Assembly: GCA_027013815.1 (NCBI GenBank)
Contig: JALWFY010000099.1
Span: 1-40,772, forward strand
Origin: Desulfohalobiaceae bacterium
GTDB lineage: Bacteria > Desulfobacterota > Desulfovibrionia > Desulfovibrionales > Desulfothermaceae
DNA length: 40,772 nucleotides
Direction of reading: 5' to 3'
The translations under genes were made by a program, and so were the position numbers. Positions 1-8,279 of this stretch are shown here, one piece after another. The notes below the pieces were generated by a model. The model ran no database searches, had not been told where the DNA came from, and worked only from the letters and a program-made list of their open reading frames with translations. How positions within the stretch are numbered: the stretch's first letter is position 1; each line of letters begins with the position of its first letter.

Positions 1-1510
1 TTGCCTCTTCTTCTGTTACTCCTGTTAAAAATAATGCCAAGACAACCTCTTCTATCCCCATTTGTTTGCCATATCTTCCTGCCTGTTCTATTCCCTTTTT
101 AAGCTTTGCCATGTTTTCAAAGCTCTTTATCTCTATTATTCCCATTTTTTCTCCACACCTTATATGCAGATCTACCTTGCCATTTCCTGTTGGAAACTCA
201 GGTACTATAACACAATAATCACTTATTGCATTCATAAGCCAGTGATATAGATGAAAATGACCTATTGCCTCATATATGTTTAAATCACTCCTCTTTGGCA
301 TCTCCTTAAATGGCTTTAACCCTTTTTCCTTCAATCTATTCAAATAATCCCTGTATCTCTCTATTAGTGCCCTTAAATTTAACCCCTCTCCTTCAAACAC
401 ATCTTCTAGTTCATCTCCTATCCTTAGGGCATATATTGGGACATCTTTGCCTATATATTTTCTTGATAATGAATTATATAGTCTTTGTTGAATAAATGGA
501 TTTGAAAATCTACATACCTTTATCTTTTTTCCCTTTAGATCCAGAGAATCTTCATAATCTATTATTCCATTCATATATAGATATGCTATTGCCTCATCAT
601 CTAAACTAAATTCTATATTCTGTTTGTTAAACAGATCTAGGACATAATCTATGTATTTACTTTGAGCCTTTTTTATTAAATTTAATACTGTATTATTCCA
701 CTCTATATGGATTGCATTGTAATATACCTCTTCCCACACATCCATATCAATAACTTTATCTTTTCCTGGATTGTATTTTTCTGTTAAGAGCTCTCCAAAC
801 CAGCATGTGAGTCCTGGCTGTCCTCTGGTGCTTTTATATACCGCTTCTATGGCTTGCTCCTCTATCTTCTGTCCGCTCTCTTCAATATATTGTTTATACA
901 AATCTTTTACTTCATCAAAGGTAAAATTATCTACCTTCATACTCCTCTGTATATTAAATGGACTTCCCCGCTCACTCTCTACCCCAAGCACTGCCCTGAC
1001 CCCTATTAGGGCAAGACCATGAAGGAGATAATTTCCCCTATTCAGGTATATATCCCTGAATCTTATTACAAGTTTATCTATCACTTTTGATGGTAAGTTA
1101 TCAAATTCATCTATAAACAGGATTACAGGTTTAGAAAAAATATTATCTCTAAAAAATAGTGATTGAAACTCCTCCCAACTATGTGGTTCTTCTATTTCAA
1201 GGTTAAATGTATTTTTAAAGAGATAAGGAACTTTTTTTAAAAATATTTCAGGTTCTTCCTCTTTTTTAATATCAACTCCCTGCATACTCATCATCCCAAC
1301 AATAAACTCATCCCCATATCTTTTTTCTATCTCTTTTTTTACTTCCCTCATGAGCCAGGTCTTTCCTGTTTGTCTTGGGGCCCAAAGTGTGAAATAATGA
1401 CCAAACTTTTCACCAATGAGTTGCTCTATACATTCTTCAATTAATTCCCTTCTTGGCACGCAAAAATGTATCTCACAGTCAACTGGCCCATATGAAAAAA
1501 ATCTCCTCAT
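1..1510 (-). CDS. AAA-type ATPase with C-terminal PD-(D/E)XK nuclease-like domain (partial, C-terminus beyond window)
   Basis: I translated the reverse strand from an ATG at 1510-1508. It is open for 503 codons to the window edge, so the C-terminus is missing. A purine-rich ribosome-binding site (AAAGGGGGGTGG) lies about 7 nt upstream. The N-terminal part has a Walker A of the form APRQTGKT (residues 44-51) and a Walker B VILFIDEFDN (about 128-137). The C-terminal part has GKVDLHI...GIIEIKSF, with D447, E460 and K462 spaced like a PD-(D/E)XK nuclease fold. This architecture matches the large family of uncharacterised AAA-ATPase-like/PD-(D/E)XK proteins that occur as scattered accessory genes in anaerobes. 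Their function is unknown; a mobile or defence-related role is only a guess. It lies downstream of the FHA gene on the same strand, separated by 205 bp containing an inverted repeat, so it probably has its own transcription unit. Confidence 0.85.
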   Translation of the reverse strand, partial: MRRFFSYGPVDCEIHFCVPRRELIEECIEQLIGEKFGHYFTLWAPRQTGKTWLMREVKKEIEKRYGDEFIVGMMSMQGVDIKKEEEPEIFLKKVPYLFKNTFNLEIEEPHSWEEFQSLFFRDNIFSKPVILFIDEFDNLPSKVIDKLVIRFRDIYLNRGNYLLHGLALIGVRAVLGVESERGSPFNIQRSMKVDNFTFDEVKDLYKQYIEESGQKIEEQAIEAVYKSTRGQPGLTCWFGELLTEKYNPGKDKVIDMDVWEEVYYNAIHIEWNNTVLNLIKKAQSKYIDYVLDLFNKQNIEFSLDDEAIAYLYMNGIIDYEDSLDLKGKKIKVCRFSNPFIQQRLYNSLSRKYIGKDVPIYALRIGDELEDVFEGEGLNLRALIERYRDYLNRLKEKGLKPFKEMPKRSDLNIYEAIGHFHLYHWLMNAISDYCVIVPEFPTGNGKVDLHIRCGEKMGIIEIKSFENMAKLKKGIEQAGRYGKQMGIEEVVLALFLTGVTEEEA

Positions 1511-1533
1511 TTATTTCCACCCCCCTTTAATAG

Positions 1534-1686
1534 ATTTTGGATTTTGAATTTTGGATTTTGGATTACTCATTTTAGATTAGACTGTAATGTTTTTATAACC
1601 TTGGTTAGAATAAAATTATAACTCTTTAATTAAATCTTCTTCCTCCATATTCTTCAATCCAAAATTCAAAATTCAAAATCCAAAAT
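1534..1686. repeat. 31-nt inverted repeat pair made of TTTTGGA heptads
   Basis: The left arm (1534-1564) and the reverse complement of the right arm (1656-1686) agree at 30 of 31 positions, counted by hand. The arms are separated by about 91 nt. Each arm is built from 7-nt steps (TTTTGGA, TTTTGAA). TTTAA occurs just outside both arms, which could be chance or a short target duplication. The element occupies the gap between the FHA gene and the AAA ATPase gene. It could be a small non-autonomous element or a long hairpin in RNA. It has no T-tract arrangement typical of a simple terminator. Confidence 0.8.
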
Positions 1687-1715
1687 TTAAAAAGCGGTGA
1701 TATATCCTGATAGTT

Positions 1716-3032
1716 TTATATCCTTTTAACCTCCCATATATTGTCTATAACATCTCCTGTTACTAGGGGGAATTTTTCCCCTGAGGTCAAATTCCACTTT
1801 TTTTGCCATAGCTCAGATGACAGGTCTACTGCAGATCCAATGCATTCAAGATATGGTACCCCTTTTTCAAATATAACAAAACATCCATTTATAACAGGAG
1901 CTTTTTGCATCACAAAGAACAGAGAATTTTTGTCTTTTTCTCCTTTTATCTTTAAATAAGAGTTGTCTGAGGATTTTGAGACCCTGAATTTTACAGATGA
2001 TCCAGCGCTTATAGTGTCTTTATCCTTAAGTTCAACTACATCTATAGGCTTTTCGTTCACAAAGGTCTGGTTCTTTGCCTCACTATTGTGTTCAAGATAT
2101 ATCTTTGAGTCTTTGCACTTTATCCATGCCTGGGGAGACCTGGAAAAATGGGGATCATATACCTCAAGCACACAATTTTTACCCCTTCCAAGGGACTGAA
2201 CAGGACCAGGGGCAAATCTCATGATCCTGCCATCTCCATTTATCTCAATCCCCTTAGAACTTATGGTCAAGGCTTCTGCTTTTTTGCGTGTTGATTTATT
2301 AATACAATTGAATAGGGAAGAATCTTTTAACTCCCTCACTTTTTCTACCTCTCGTCTATTTATGGCATCTTCTATCTCTGACCTATAAGATATTATTTTT
2401 TTATTTTTCATATAGTTATAACCTGCCAACAGGGCAACAAACAAAAAAGCCAATATGGAAATTAAAATAAAACCTTTTTTTATGGATTCAGGATATAGAC
2501 AAAAAATAGAGTTAGAGACTTCTGCTGTGCTTAAAATTTTACCTGTTGAAAGCTCAAATAATTTTCCCTGAAGATGGAAATTTCCATTTTTGTCAAAATA
2601 ATACTCTCCAGTTATAACATACTTTGCCCCAATCCCATAGCCTATGTCTGAGATGGTTTTGGGATTTAAAGCCTCACGATCGTATTCTTTATGTATTATC
2701 CTCTCCCATTTTTTATCCCTGATTATAACACTTTTTATGTGATTTTTCCCCTTTATCTCAACAATGGCCCTTTCCACTGCAAGGTCTATCTCTTTAGACA
2801 ACTCTATTTCCTCATGAGAAAGTCCTCTGTGAACCTTTTTCTCTGGTGTAAATAGATAAACCACAACCCTGTCCACATCTCTATTCAATCCTCTATCTAA
2901 TCGCTCAACAAATTCCTTCACTGTTTGATTTAACCTTTTAACTCTATAAGCATGCACAGGGGTATTTAATAAAAAAACACAAAAAAATTGAAAAATACTA
3001 AAAAAATATAGTAATTTTAAGTTGAACCTCAT
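1716..3032 (-). CDS. Membrane protein with FlgO/CsgG-like extracytoplasmic domain and cytoplasmic FHA domain
   Basis: This encodes 438 residues from the ATG at 3032-3030, which has AGGAG close upstream and is followed directly by a signal peptide/anchor (residues 1-28, ending VHA). A longer reading to 3158 would run through a repeat array, so I reject it. Residues about 40-172 resemble the alpha/beta fold of FlgO/CsgG/LpoB-type proteins (for example GAKYVITGEYYF); this is a weak similarity call. A transmembrane helix follows (about 187-205). Residues about 273-352 form an FHA domain: LGRG, then SRSPQ where SRxH is usual, then NQTFVN where NGT is usual, then LKDKDTISAG. FHA domains bind phosphothreonine peptides. 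The divergent neighbour is a PP2C phosphatase, so a Ser/Thr phospho-signalling role is likely. No kinase is encoded in the window. Substrate and process are unknown. Confidence 0.75.
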   Translation of the reverse strand: MRFNLKLLYFFSIFQFFCVFLLNTPVHAYRVKRLNQTVKEFVERLDRGLNRDVDRVVVYLFTPEKKVHRGLSHEEIELSKEIDLAVERAIVEIKGKNHIKSVIIRDKKWERIIHKEYDREALNPKTISDIGYGIGAKYVITGEYYFDKNGNFHLQGKLFELSTGKILSTAEVSNSIFCLYPESIKKGFILISILAFLFVALLAGYNYMKNKKIISYRSEIEDAINRREVEKVRELKDSSLFNCINKSTRKKAEALTISSKGIEINGDGRIMRFAPGPVQSLGRGKNCVLEVYDPHFSRSPQAWIKCKDSKIYLEHNSEAKNQTFVNEKPIDVVELKDKDTISAGSSVKFRVSKSSDNSYLKIKGEKDKNSLFFVMQKAPVINGCFVIFEKGVPYLECIGSAVDLSSELWQKKWNLTSGEKFPLVTGDVIDNIWEVKRI

Positions 3033-3111
3033 GTCCCTTTCTCCTAAAATAATTTTTGAAAAAATATTGCTATGAAACAGGAAAAAATGCAACAGGTTTG
3101 AGTTATAATAA

Positions 3112-3210
3112 GGCGAAGGGCTAATGGCTAATGGCGAATGGCTCCCCTTAGCCCTCAACCCTTAGCTTTTTGCCCTTAGCCTTTTGCCATTCGCCTTTAG
3201 CCTTTTATTA
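3112..3210. repeat. Heptad repeat array, GGCTAAT/GGCGAAT type, locus 1
   Basis: This is a run of degenerate 7-nt units. The left part (3112-3142) reads GGCTAAT, GGCTAAT, GGCGAAT. The right part (3146-3206) holds the same unit inverted (CCCTTAG, CCTTTTG, CCATTCG, CCTTTAG). The two halves are complementary and could form an imperfect hairpin. The array sits between the divergent FHA and PP2C genes and must overlap or adjoin their promoters. Related arrays occur near 4111-4196 and 23027-23104. Confidence 0.85.
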
Positions 3211-3230
3211 TAAAGTGAAGGACGTAAAAT

Positions 3231-3967
3231 ATGAATATAAAATGGGCAGGAGAAAGTAATAGGGGATATGTTAGAGAAAATAACGAGGACTTTTTTTGAC
3301 AGACGTTGATATGGGAGTGTGGATAATAAGCGATGGCATGGGGGGACATTCTATTGGTGAGGTTGCAAGCAAAACAGCAGTAGAGACTGTTTATAAGTGT
3401 TTGAAAGATGGTATTTCTTTATATGATTCAGTGTTATTTGCCCATGAAGAGGTAAAAAAACTCGCAGAAAATAGAGTTTTTTCAAGGCCACCTGGGGCCA
3501 CTATTTGTGTTTTAAAAATAGAAGATAAAACATGGGAGTGTGTCTGGGCTGGGGATAGCAGTCTTTGGATGTGGGATGGAAGAAAACTAAAAAAATTGAC
3601 TCAGGATCATACAAGGCCCTGGGATCTGGTTAGATGGGGCTCTATATCTGAAGAAGAGGCCCTAAATCACCCTGCAAAAAATGTGTTGACCAGATGTCTG
3701 GGTATGAAGGGAGAATTTGTCCCAGAAAGGATTGAAGGTAGATTTGACCCTGATAAATGTGCATTTGTGTTGACCACAGATGGGGCTATTGGTCATGAAT
3801 CTCCTAAGGCAATGGAGAAGTGCTTAAAAGATGCTAAAGACCCTGAATATGCAGTAAAAAAAATAATTGCTGCAAGCCTGCACGCAGGAGGAAGAGATAA
3901 TGTAACTGTTTTGGTGGTAGGATGGTGTGAGAGAAAAGGTATTTTAAAAAGAATTTTGGGTTTTTGA
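3231..3967 (+). pseudogene. PP2C-family Ser/Thr protein phosphatase, frameshifted at a T7 tract
   Basis: The natural start is the ATG at 3231, with AAGGA 9 nt upstream. It encodes a PP2C N-terminus ending in RENNEDFF (metal-binding NED motif) and then hits TGA at 3297-3299, immediately after seven Ts (3291-3297). The -1 frame continues as LTDVDMGVWIISDGMGGH and runs to TGA at 3965-3967. One extra T would fuse the halves into a normal bacterial PP2C of about 245 residues. Downstream motifs are DGMGG, TTDGAIGH and GGRDNVTVLVV, so the metal-binding aspartates are present across both halves. Such enzymes dephosphorylate phospho-Ser/Thr, and the divergent FHA protein is a plausible partner. The break could be a sequencing error, a real lesion, or a site of slippage. 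A start at the TTG at 3296 would lose the first metal ligand and is unlikely to give an active enzyme. Confidence 0.85.
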
Positions 3968-4110
3968 CTATCTGTATCACAATTTACAAGTCTTGGTCTG
4001 GCCCTGATGTATCAATGAAGACCAATTATACTCCAGGTCTCCTTTAAAGTCGGCATTCTCAAATATTTTAAGGCACCTACTTCTAAGCAGATATAGTAAT
4101 TGCAAAACTA

Positions 4111-4196
4111 AGGGCTACGAGTCCTTCCCCTTGCCCTTAGCCTTTTGTCTTTAGCCTTTCGCCTTTAGCCCTTAGCCTTCTATGCCCTTTGCCTTT
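4111..4196. repeat. Heptad repeat array, TTTAGCC type, locus 2
   Basis: From about 4134 the sequence can be cut into successive 7-nt units: CCCTTAG, CCTTTTG, TCTTTAG, CCTTTCG, CCTTTAG, CCCTTAG, CCTTCTA, TGCCCTT, TGCCTTT. GGGCTA near 4112 gives a short inverted portion. The array ends just upstream of the putative fliR promoter. An ATG at 4182 lies inside the last units and is probably not a start codon. Confidence 0.8.
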
Positions 4197-4214
4197 GATT
4201 CTCAACAAAGGAAA

Positions 4215-4230
4215 TGGCCCAGAACTTGCT
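4215..4230 (+). promoter_or_regulatory. Putative sigma-54 -24/-12 promoter of the fliR operon
   Basis: TGGCCCAGAACTTGCT matches the RpoN consensus TGGCAC-N5-TTGCA closely. It has GG at 4216-4217, exactly 10 nt, then GC at 4228-4229. The expected start of transcription is near 4241, next to the proposed fliR start codon. The site and the context (RpoN control of early flagellar genes) are good, but start mapping is absent. Confidence 0.5.
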
Positions 4231-4241
4231 GTCTCTCAGAT

Positions 4242-5018
4242 ATGGATATATTTGTGGTGAACTACGCCAAATTTTTGAGTTTTATATTGACCTTTATAAG
4301 GGTGAGCATTGTAGTCTTTTTGCTTCCTTTTTTTGGGGGTAAGGCTGCACCAAGTCTGATAAAGGCCGCTTTGTGTCTTGCTATGACAATTGGTCTCTGG
4401 CCGCACTTGTCCTTTGATCCCAAATATTTCCCTAATTCTGTATGGGGGCTCTTTATAATCGTGTTTGGGGAATTGATCTTGGGCATGGTACTCTCCCTTG
4501 CTATTAGATGTATTTTTTCTGCTGCACAAACAGCAGGACAGATAATTGGTTTTCAAATGGGTTTTTCTATGATGAATGTAGTAGATCCTCTAACAGGTAT
4601 ATCCATAGAACTTACTTCACAACTAACTTATATGGTAGCACTTTTGTTGTTTTTGTCTTTTAATGGTCATTTATTTTTACTAGCAGGTCTTGCCAAGTCC
4701 TTTGAATTGATACCCCCTGGTGCGCTTTTAATAAATCCAAAGGTCTTTCACAGTTTGGTTTATTTTTCCTCAGAGATATTTGTAATTGCAATAAAGATAG
4801 CTGCTCCAGTAATGGTTGCTGAATTACTAGTCAGTACTGGACTTGGAATAATTGCTAGGCTAGCCCCCCAGATCAATGTGTTGTTTGTAGGTTTTCCTAT
4901 AAAAATAGCAATAGGTTTTTTCTTTATGGGAGTCATGTTTGATTTAACGGCCTTTTACATAAGCCATGTAGTAAATAATATGGATGTACTATTTAAATCT
5001 CTTTTAATAGTAAAGTAA
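4242..5018 (+). CDS. fliR: Flagellar biosynthesis protein FliR
   Basis: This is 258 residues from the ATG at 4242, close to the usual FliR length of about 260. FliR is a membrane subunit of the flagellar type III export gate, working with FliP, FliQ, FlhB and FlhA. The sequence is a chain of hydrophobic segments. It contains the FliR-typical stretch AAQTAGQIIGFQMGFSMMNVVDP, given here only as a landmark (about residues 90-112), LLFLSFNGHLFLLAGL and APQINVLFVGFPIKIAIG. The gap to flhB is 15 nt, so they are cotranscribed. Start choice is uncertain. An ATG at 4182 lies in repeat DNA upstream of the likely promoter. GTG codons at 4254/4257 would fit a start after a short leader, because the predicted transcription start falls at about 4241. 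No strong ribosome-binding site is visible for any of them. fliP and fliQ are not in the window. Confidence 0.93.
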   Translation: MDIFVVNYAKFLSFILTFIRVSIVVFLLPFFGGKAAPSLIKAALCLAMTIGLWPHLSFDPKYFPNSVWGLFIIVFGELILGMVLSLAIRCIFSAAQTAGQIIGFQMGFSMMNVVDPLTGISIELTSQLTYMVALLLFLSFNGHLFLLAGLAKSFELIPPGALLINPKVFHSLVYFSSEIFVIAIKIAAPVMVAELLVSTGLGIIARLAPQINVLFVGFPIKIAIGFFFMGVMFDLTAFYISHVVNNMDVLFKSLLIVK

Positions 5019-5033
5019 ATAAGGTTTTTTATT

Positions 5034-6101
5034 ATGCCTCAAAAAGATCCAAGAAGGACTGAAAAGGCCACTCCTAGACGAAGGGAAAAAACAAGGGAAG
5101 AAGGTAATGTACCAAGGAGTGAAGAGATATCCAAGGTGGTGGTCCTGATCTCTGGAGTTATTGGACTTAGGATATTTTGTAAATTTATTTACAGGAATCT
5201 ACTTGGATTGTTTAATTTTATATTCTCTAATTTTAGAATGGATATAACAAAGAGTTCTACTTATTATTTGTTACAGTATTGTATGAAAAAACTCCTTATC
5301 CTTTTTTTGCCTGTAGTATTAATTATAGCAGTGGCAAGTTATATTGCAATACGTCTTCAGATAGGACATTTGGTAACCACTAAGGTGTTTAAGATAAAAT
5401 GGGAGACCTTCAATCCAGTTAAAAATTTGCAAAATAGACTTATGTCGCTTAGGACAGTTGTTGAGATTTCAAAAAATAGTTTTCAAGTATTGTTAGTTGG
5501 AATCGTTGCATATTTTGCAATAAAAGGACAAATGAAATATCTGCCCTCTCTTTTTTATGAAAATATATATGGGATTATCACTAATATGTTGTTGATTATC
5601 TATAAAGTGGCATGGATGTTATTTGTTCCACTTATAATTATAGCGATCATGCATCTGTTTTATACTAGATGGGATTATGAAGAGAATATAAAAATGACCA
5701 AACAAGAGGTAAAAGACGAACACAAACAATTATATGGCAGCCCAGAGATAAAAAGGGAACAGATGAAGAGAATGCAAAAGGTAGTTATGAGCAGGATGAT
5801 GCAGGAAGTCCCAAAGGCAGATGTGATTATTACAAATCCTACCCATCTAGCAGTAGCCCTTAGATATGATATAAAGAAGGCACCTGCACCTATGGTAGTG
5901 GCAAAAGGGGCAGGTCTTATAGCCAAGAAAATCAAAGAAATAGCACAAGAACACAATATCCCAATCAAAGAGGACAGACCTTTGGCACAGGCCTTGTATA
6001 AGAATGTAGAAGTAGGAGAAACAATTCCTGAGGAGTTTTATCAGGCAGTGGCATCAGTACTGGCCAGCTTAGAGAAATTTAGAAAAAGATATGGAAAATA
6101 A
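5034..6101 (+). CDS. flhB: Flagellar export switch protein FlhB
   Basis: FlhB, 355 residues, is the export-gate component that switches substrate class from rod/hook to filament. It has the usual basic N-terminus (EKATPRRREKTREEGNVPRSEE), four hydrophobic segments between about residues 35 and 215, and a cytoplasmic C-domain. The autocleavage motif NPTH is present at residues 268-271, followed by LAVALRYD. An AAGG ribosome-binding site lies about 9 nt before the ATG. It lies between fliR and flhA in the conserved order. The FliK protein encoded further along the window is its expected partner for the switch. Confidence 0.97.
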   Translation: MPQKDPRRTEKATPRRREKTREEGNVPRSEEISKVVVLISGVIGLRIFCKFIYRNLLGLFNFIFSNFRMDITKSSTYYLLQYCMKKLLILFLPVVLIIAVASYIAIRLQIGHLVTTKVFKIKWETFNPVKNLQNRLMSLRTVVEISKNSFQVLLVGIVAYFAIKGQMKYLPSLFYENIYGIITNMLLIIYKVAWMLFVPLIIIAIMHLFYTRWDYEENIKMTKQEVKDEHKQLYGSPEIKREQMKRMQKVVMSRMMQEVPKADVIITNPTHLAVALRYDIKKAPAPMVVAKGAGLIAKKIKEIAQEHNIPIKEDRPLAQALYKNVEVGETIPEEFYQAVASVLASLEKFRKRYGK

Positions 6102-6176
6102 AAAAGGGTTTTTGACAATCAATTGACAATAACCCTTGGTGATTTCCAAAAATTAATAAAGACGTGAGTCAAAAAT

Positions 6177-8279
6177 ATGGCAAAAGAAGCAGCTAGATTG
6201 CAATTTAATTTAACACAAATATTTAGACAAGGGGACCTACTCCTTGCAAGTGGGATTGCCCTGATCTTGTTTGTGATGTTAATCCCTTTACCTTCTATGT
6301 TTTTAGACATTATGTTGACCTTGAGTATTTCCTTTAGCATGGTGGTACTAGTGACTGCTATGTTTGTGGAATCCCCTCTGGATTTTACCGTATTTCCCTC
6401 AGTTGTGATGATTGCTACCTTATTAAGGTTGGCATTAAACGTTGCTACTACCCGTAGGATCTTGCTCTATGGCGATCAGGGATCAGCTGCTGCAGGTAAG
6501 GTTATTCAGGCGTTTGGTTTTTTTGTGGTAGGAGGAAACTATGTCATTGGTCTTGTGGTGTTTTTGATCCTGTTTGCCTTGAATAAAATGGTGATTGCAA
6601 AGGGTATGAAGAGGATTGGAGAGGTGGCAGCTAGGTTTACTTTAGATGCAATGCCAGGAAAACAAATGGCAATAGATGCAGATTTAAATGCAGGATTAAT
6701 TAGTGAACAAGAGGCAAGGGAAAGGCGTGAGGCTATTAGACGTGAGGCAGATTTCTATGGGGCAATGGATGGTGCAGGTAACTTTGTTGAAGGTGATGTA
6801 AATGCAGGGATACTCATTACCTTGATAAATATTATTGGTGGTTTTTTTATAGGAATTTTTCAAAAACATATGGACTGGGTAACTGCTGCTCAAACTTATA
6901 CTATATTGACAATAGGAGATGGGTTGGTCTCTATTATCCCCTCAATTATTATGTCTACTGCTGCTGGTTTTATTGTCACAAGGTCAGCAGATAAAGGGAG
7001 TTTGGGATATGAGTTGCTTGAACAGGTAACTATTAACTATAAGGCCCTGTTTATGGTGGCAGGGGTATTGGGAATTTTTGGTATGGTACCTGGATTACCT
7101 ACAGTTCCCTTTTTTCTATTGGCTGGCCTAATCTCTGTGTTAGGTGTGTTGTCTAAGAGACATGCATCTATGATAAGCTTACAGGACGAGGTCAAGGAAG
7201 AAGAAAAAGAAAAAATAGAGACACCAGAAGAGGTCAAATCACTCTTACCTTTGGACATACTTTCCCTTGAAATAGGATATGGGCTTATTCCCTTAGTTGA
7301 TGAAAACCAGGATGGGAATCTCCTCACAAGGATTCGTTCAATAAGGAGACAGATAGCCCTTGAGATGGGGGTAGTGATTCCTTCTATGCACGTTAGGGAT
7401 AATTTAAATCTTAAACCAAACCAATACGTTGTTCAAATTAAAGGGAATCCTGTTGCAAGCGCTGAGGTATTACCTGATCATTATCTTGCAATGGACCCTG
7501 GAAGTGCAAAGAAGAAAATCAAAGGGATCCAGACAAGGGAACCTGCATTTAATCTCCCAGCAATGTGGATAACAGAAGAACAAAAAGAAGAGGCCATATT
7601 GGCTGGATATACAGTAGTAGACCCAGCTACTGTCATAGCTACCCATTTAACTGAGATCTTTAAAAGGTATTTGCATGAATTTATTGGACGTCAGGAGACC
7701 CAAGACCTACTAGATACCCTGGCAAAACGTGCTCCAAAGGCAGTTGAAGACCTTGTGCCAGGGATACTTTCCCTTGGAGTTGTGCAAAAGGTGCTTCAAA
7801 ATCTTGTCAAAGAAGGGGTATCTATTAGGGATATGTTGACCATTGTGGAAACCCTAGCAGACTATGGTATGTCAACTAAAGATCCTGATCAATTAACAGA
7901 GTTTGTGAGGCAAAGGCTAGCCAGGACCGTTGTGACTCCGTATCTTGGAGAGTCTAATACATTATGGGTGATTTCCCTTGATCCAGCCCTGGAAAATCTC
8001 ATCCAAGAACATTTAAGACAGACAGAAACAGGTACTTATTATCTGTCTATGTCACCCCAACTTGCCCAGAAGATAATAAATGCCATATCTGATACCTTTG
8101 AAAAGGTTGAGGTAAAAGACGGTCATCCTGTGTTACTCACAGGGATACAAATAAGGCCTCACCTTGCAAAGCTAGTTACCAGGTTTATACCCCTACTCCC
8201 AGTTATTTCCCATGGAGAGATACCGCCAGATATAAAACTTGAATCTATTGGAATAGTGAGGTTGAATAATGCAAATTAA
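6177..8279 (+). CDS. flhA: Flagellar biosynthesis protein FlhA
   Basis: FlhA, 700 residues, forms the nonameric ring of the flagellar export gate and binds export chaperones with its cytoplasmic domain. The N-terminal half contains about eight membrane segments and the conserved FHIPEP-family loop (GEVAARFTLDAMPGKQMAID, about residues 146-165). The C-terminal cytoplasmic domain starts near residue 340 and contains the expected PAMWITEEQ and VVTPYL landmarks. Full length with no gaps. It follows flhB after 75 nt and overlaps flhF by 11 nt, so translation of flhF is probably coupled. Confidence 0.98.
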   Translation: MAKEAARLQFNLTQIFRQGDLLLASGIALILFVMLIPLPSMFLDIMLTLSISFSMVVLVTAMFVESPLDFTVFPSVVMIATLLRLALNVATTRRILLYGDQGSAAAGKVIQAFGFFVVGGNYVIGLVVFLILFALNKMVIAKGMKRIGEVAARFTLDAMPGKQMAIDADLNAGLISEQEARERREAIRREADFYGAMDGAGNFVEGDVNAGILITLINIIGGFFIGIFQKHMDWVTAAQTYTILTIGDGLVSIIPSIIMSTAAGFIVTRSADKGSLGYELLEQVTINYKALFMVAGVLGIFGMVPGLPTVPFFLLAGLISVLGVLSKRHASMISLQDEVKEEEKEKIETPEEVKSLLPLDILSLEIGYGLIPLVDENQDGNLLTRIRSIRRQIALEMGVVIPSMHVRDNLNLKPNQYVVQIKGNPVASAEVLPDHYLAMDPGSAKKKIKGIQTREPAFNLPAMWITEEQKEEAILAGYTVVDPATVIATHLTEIFKRYLHEFIGRQETQDLLDTLAKRAPKAVEDLVPGILSLGVVQKVLQNLVKEGVSIRDMLTIVETLADYGMSTKDPDQLTEFVRQRLARTVVTPYLGESNTLWVISLDPALENLIQEHLRQTETGTYYLSMSPQLAQKIINAISDTFEKVEVKDGHPVLLTGIQIRPHLAKLVTRFIPLLPVISHGEIPPDIKLESIGIVRLNNAN

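Noticed and set aside
310-1022. Short plus-strand open frames across the first kilobase
   Set aside because: They are antisense to the continuous ATPase frame on the minus strand and have no motifs or ribosome-binding sites.
3033-3158. N-terminal extension of the FHA protein by 42 residues
   Set aside because: It would precede a clear signal peptide, lacks a ribosome-binding site, and translates part of a heptad repeat array; ATG 3032 has AGGAG.
3112-4196. CRISPR array
   Set aside because: The repeats are 7-nt degenerate units without spacers of constant length, and no cas genes are present.
4182-4241. Upstream ATG for fliR
   Set aside because: It lies in repeat DNA and upstream of a good sigma-54 site, and the added residues are not FliR-like.
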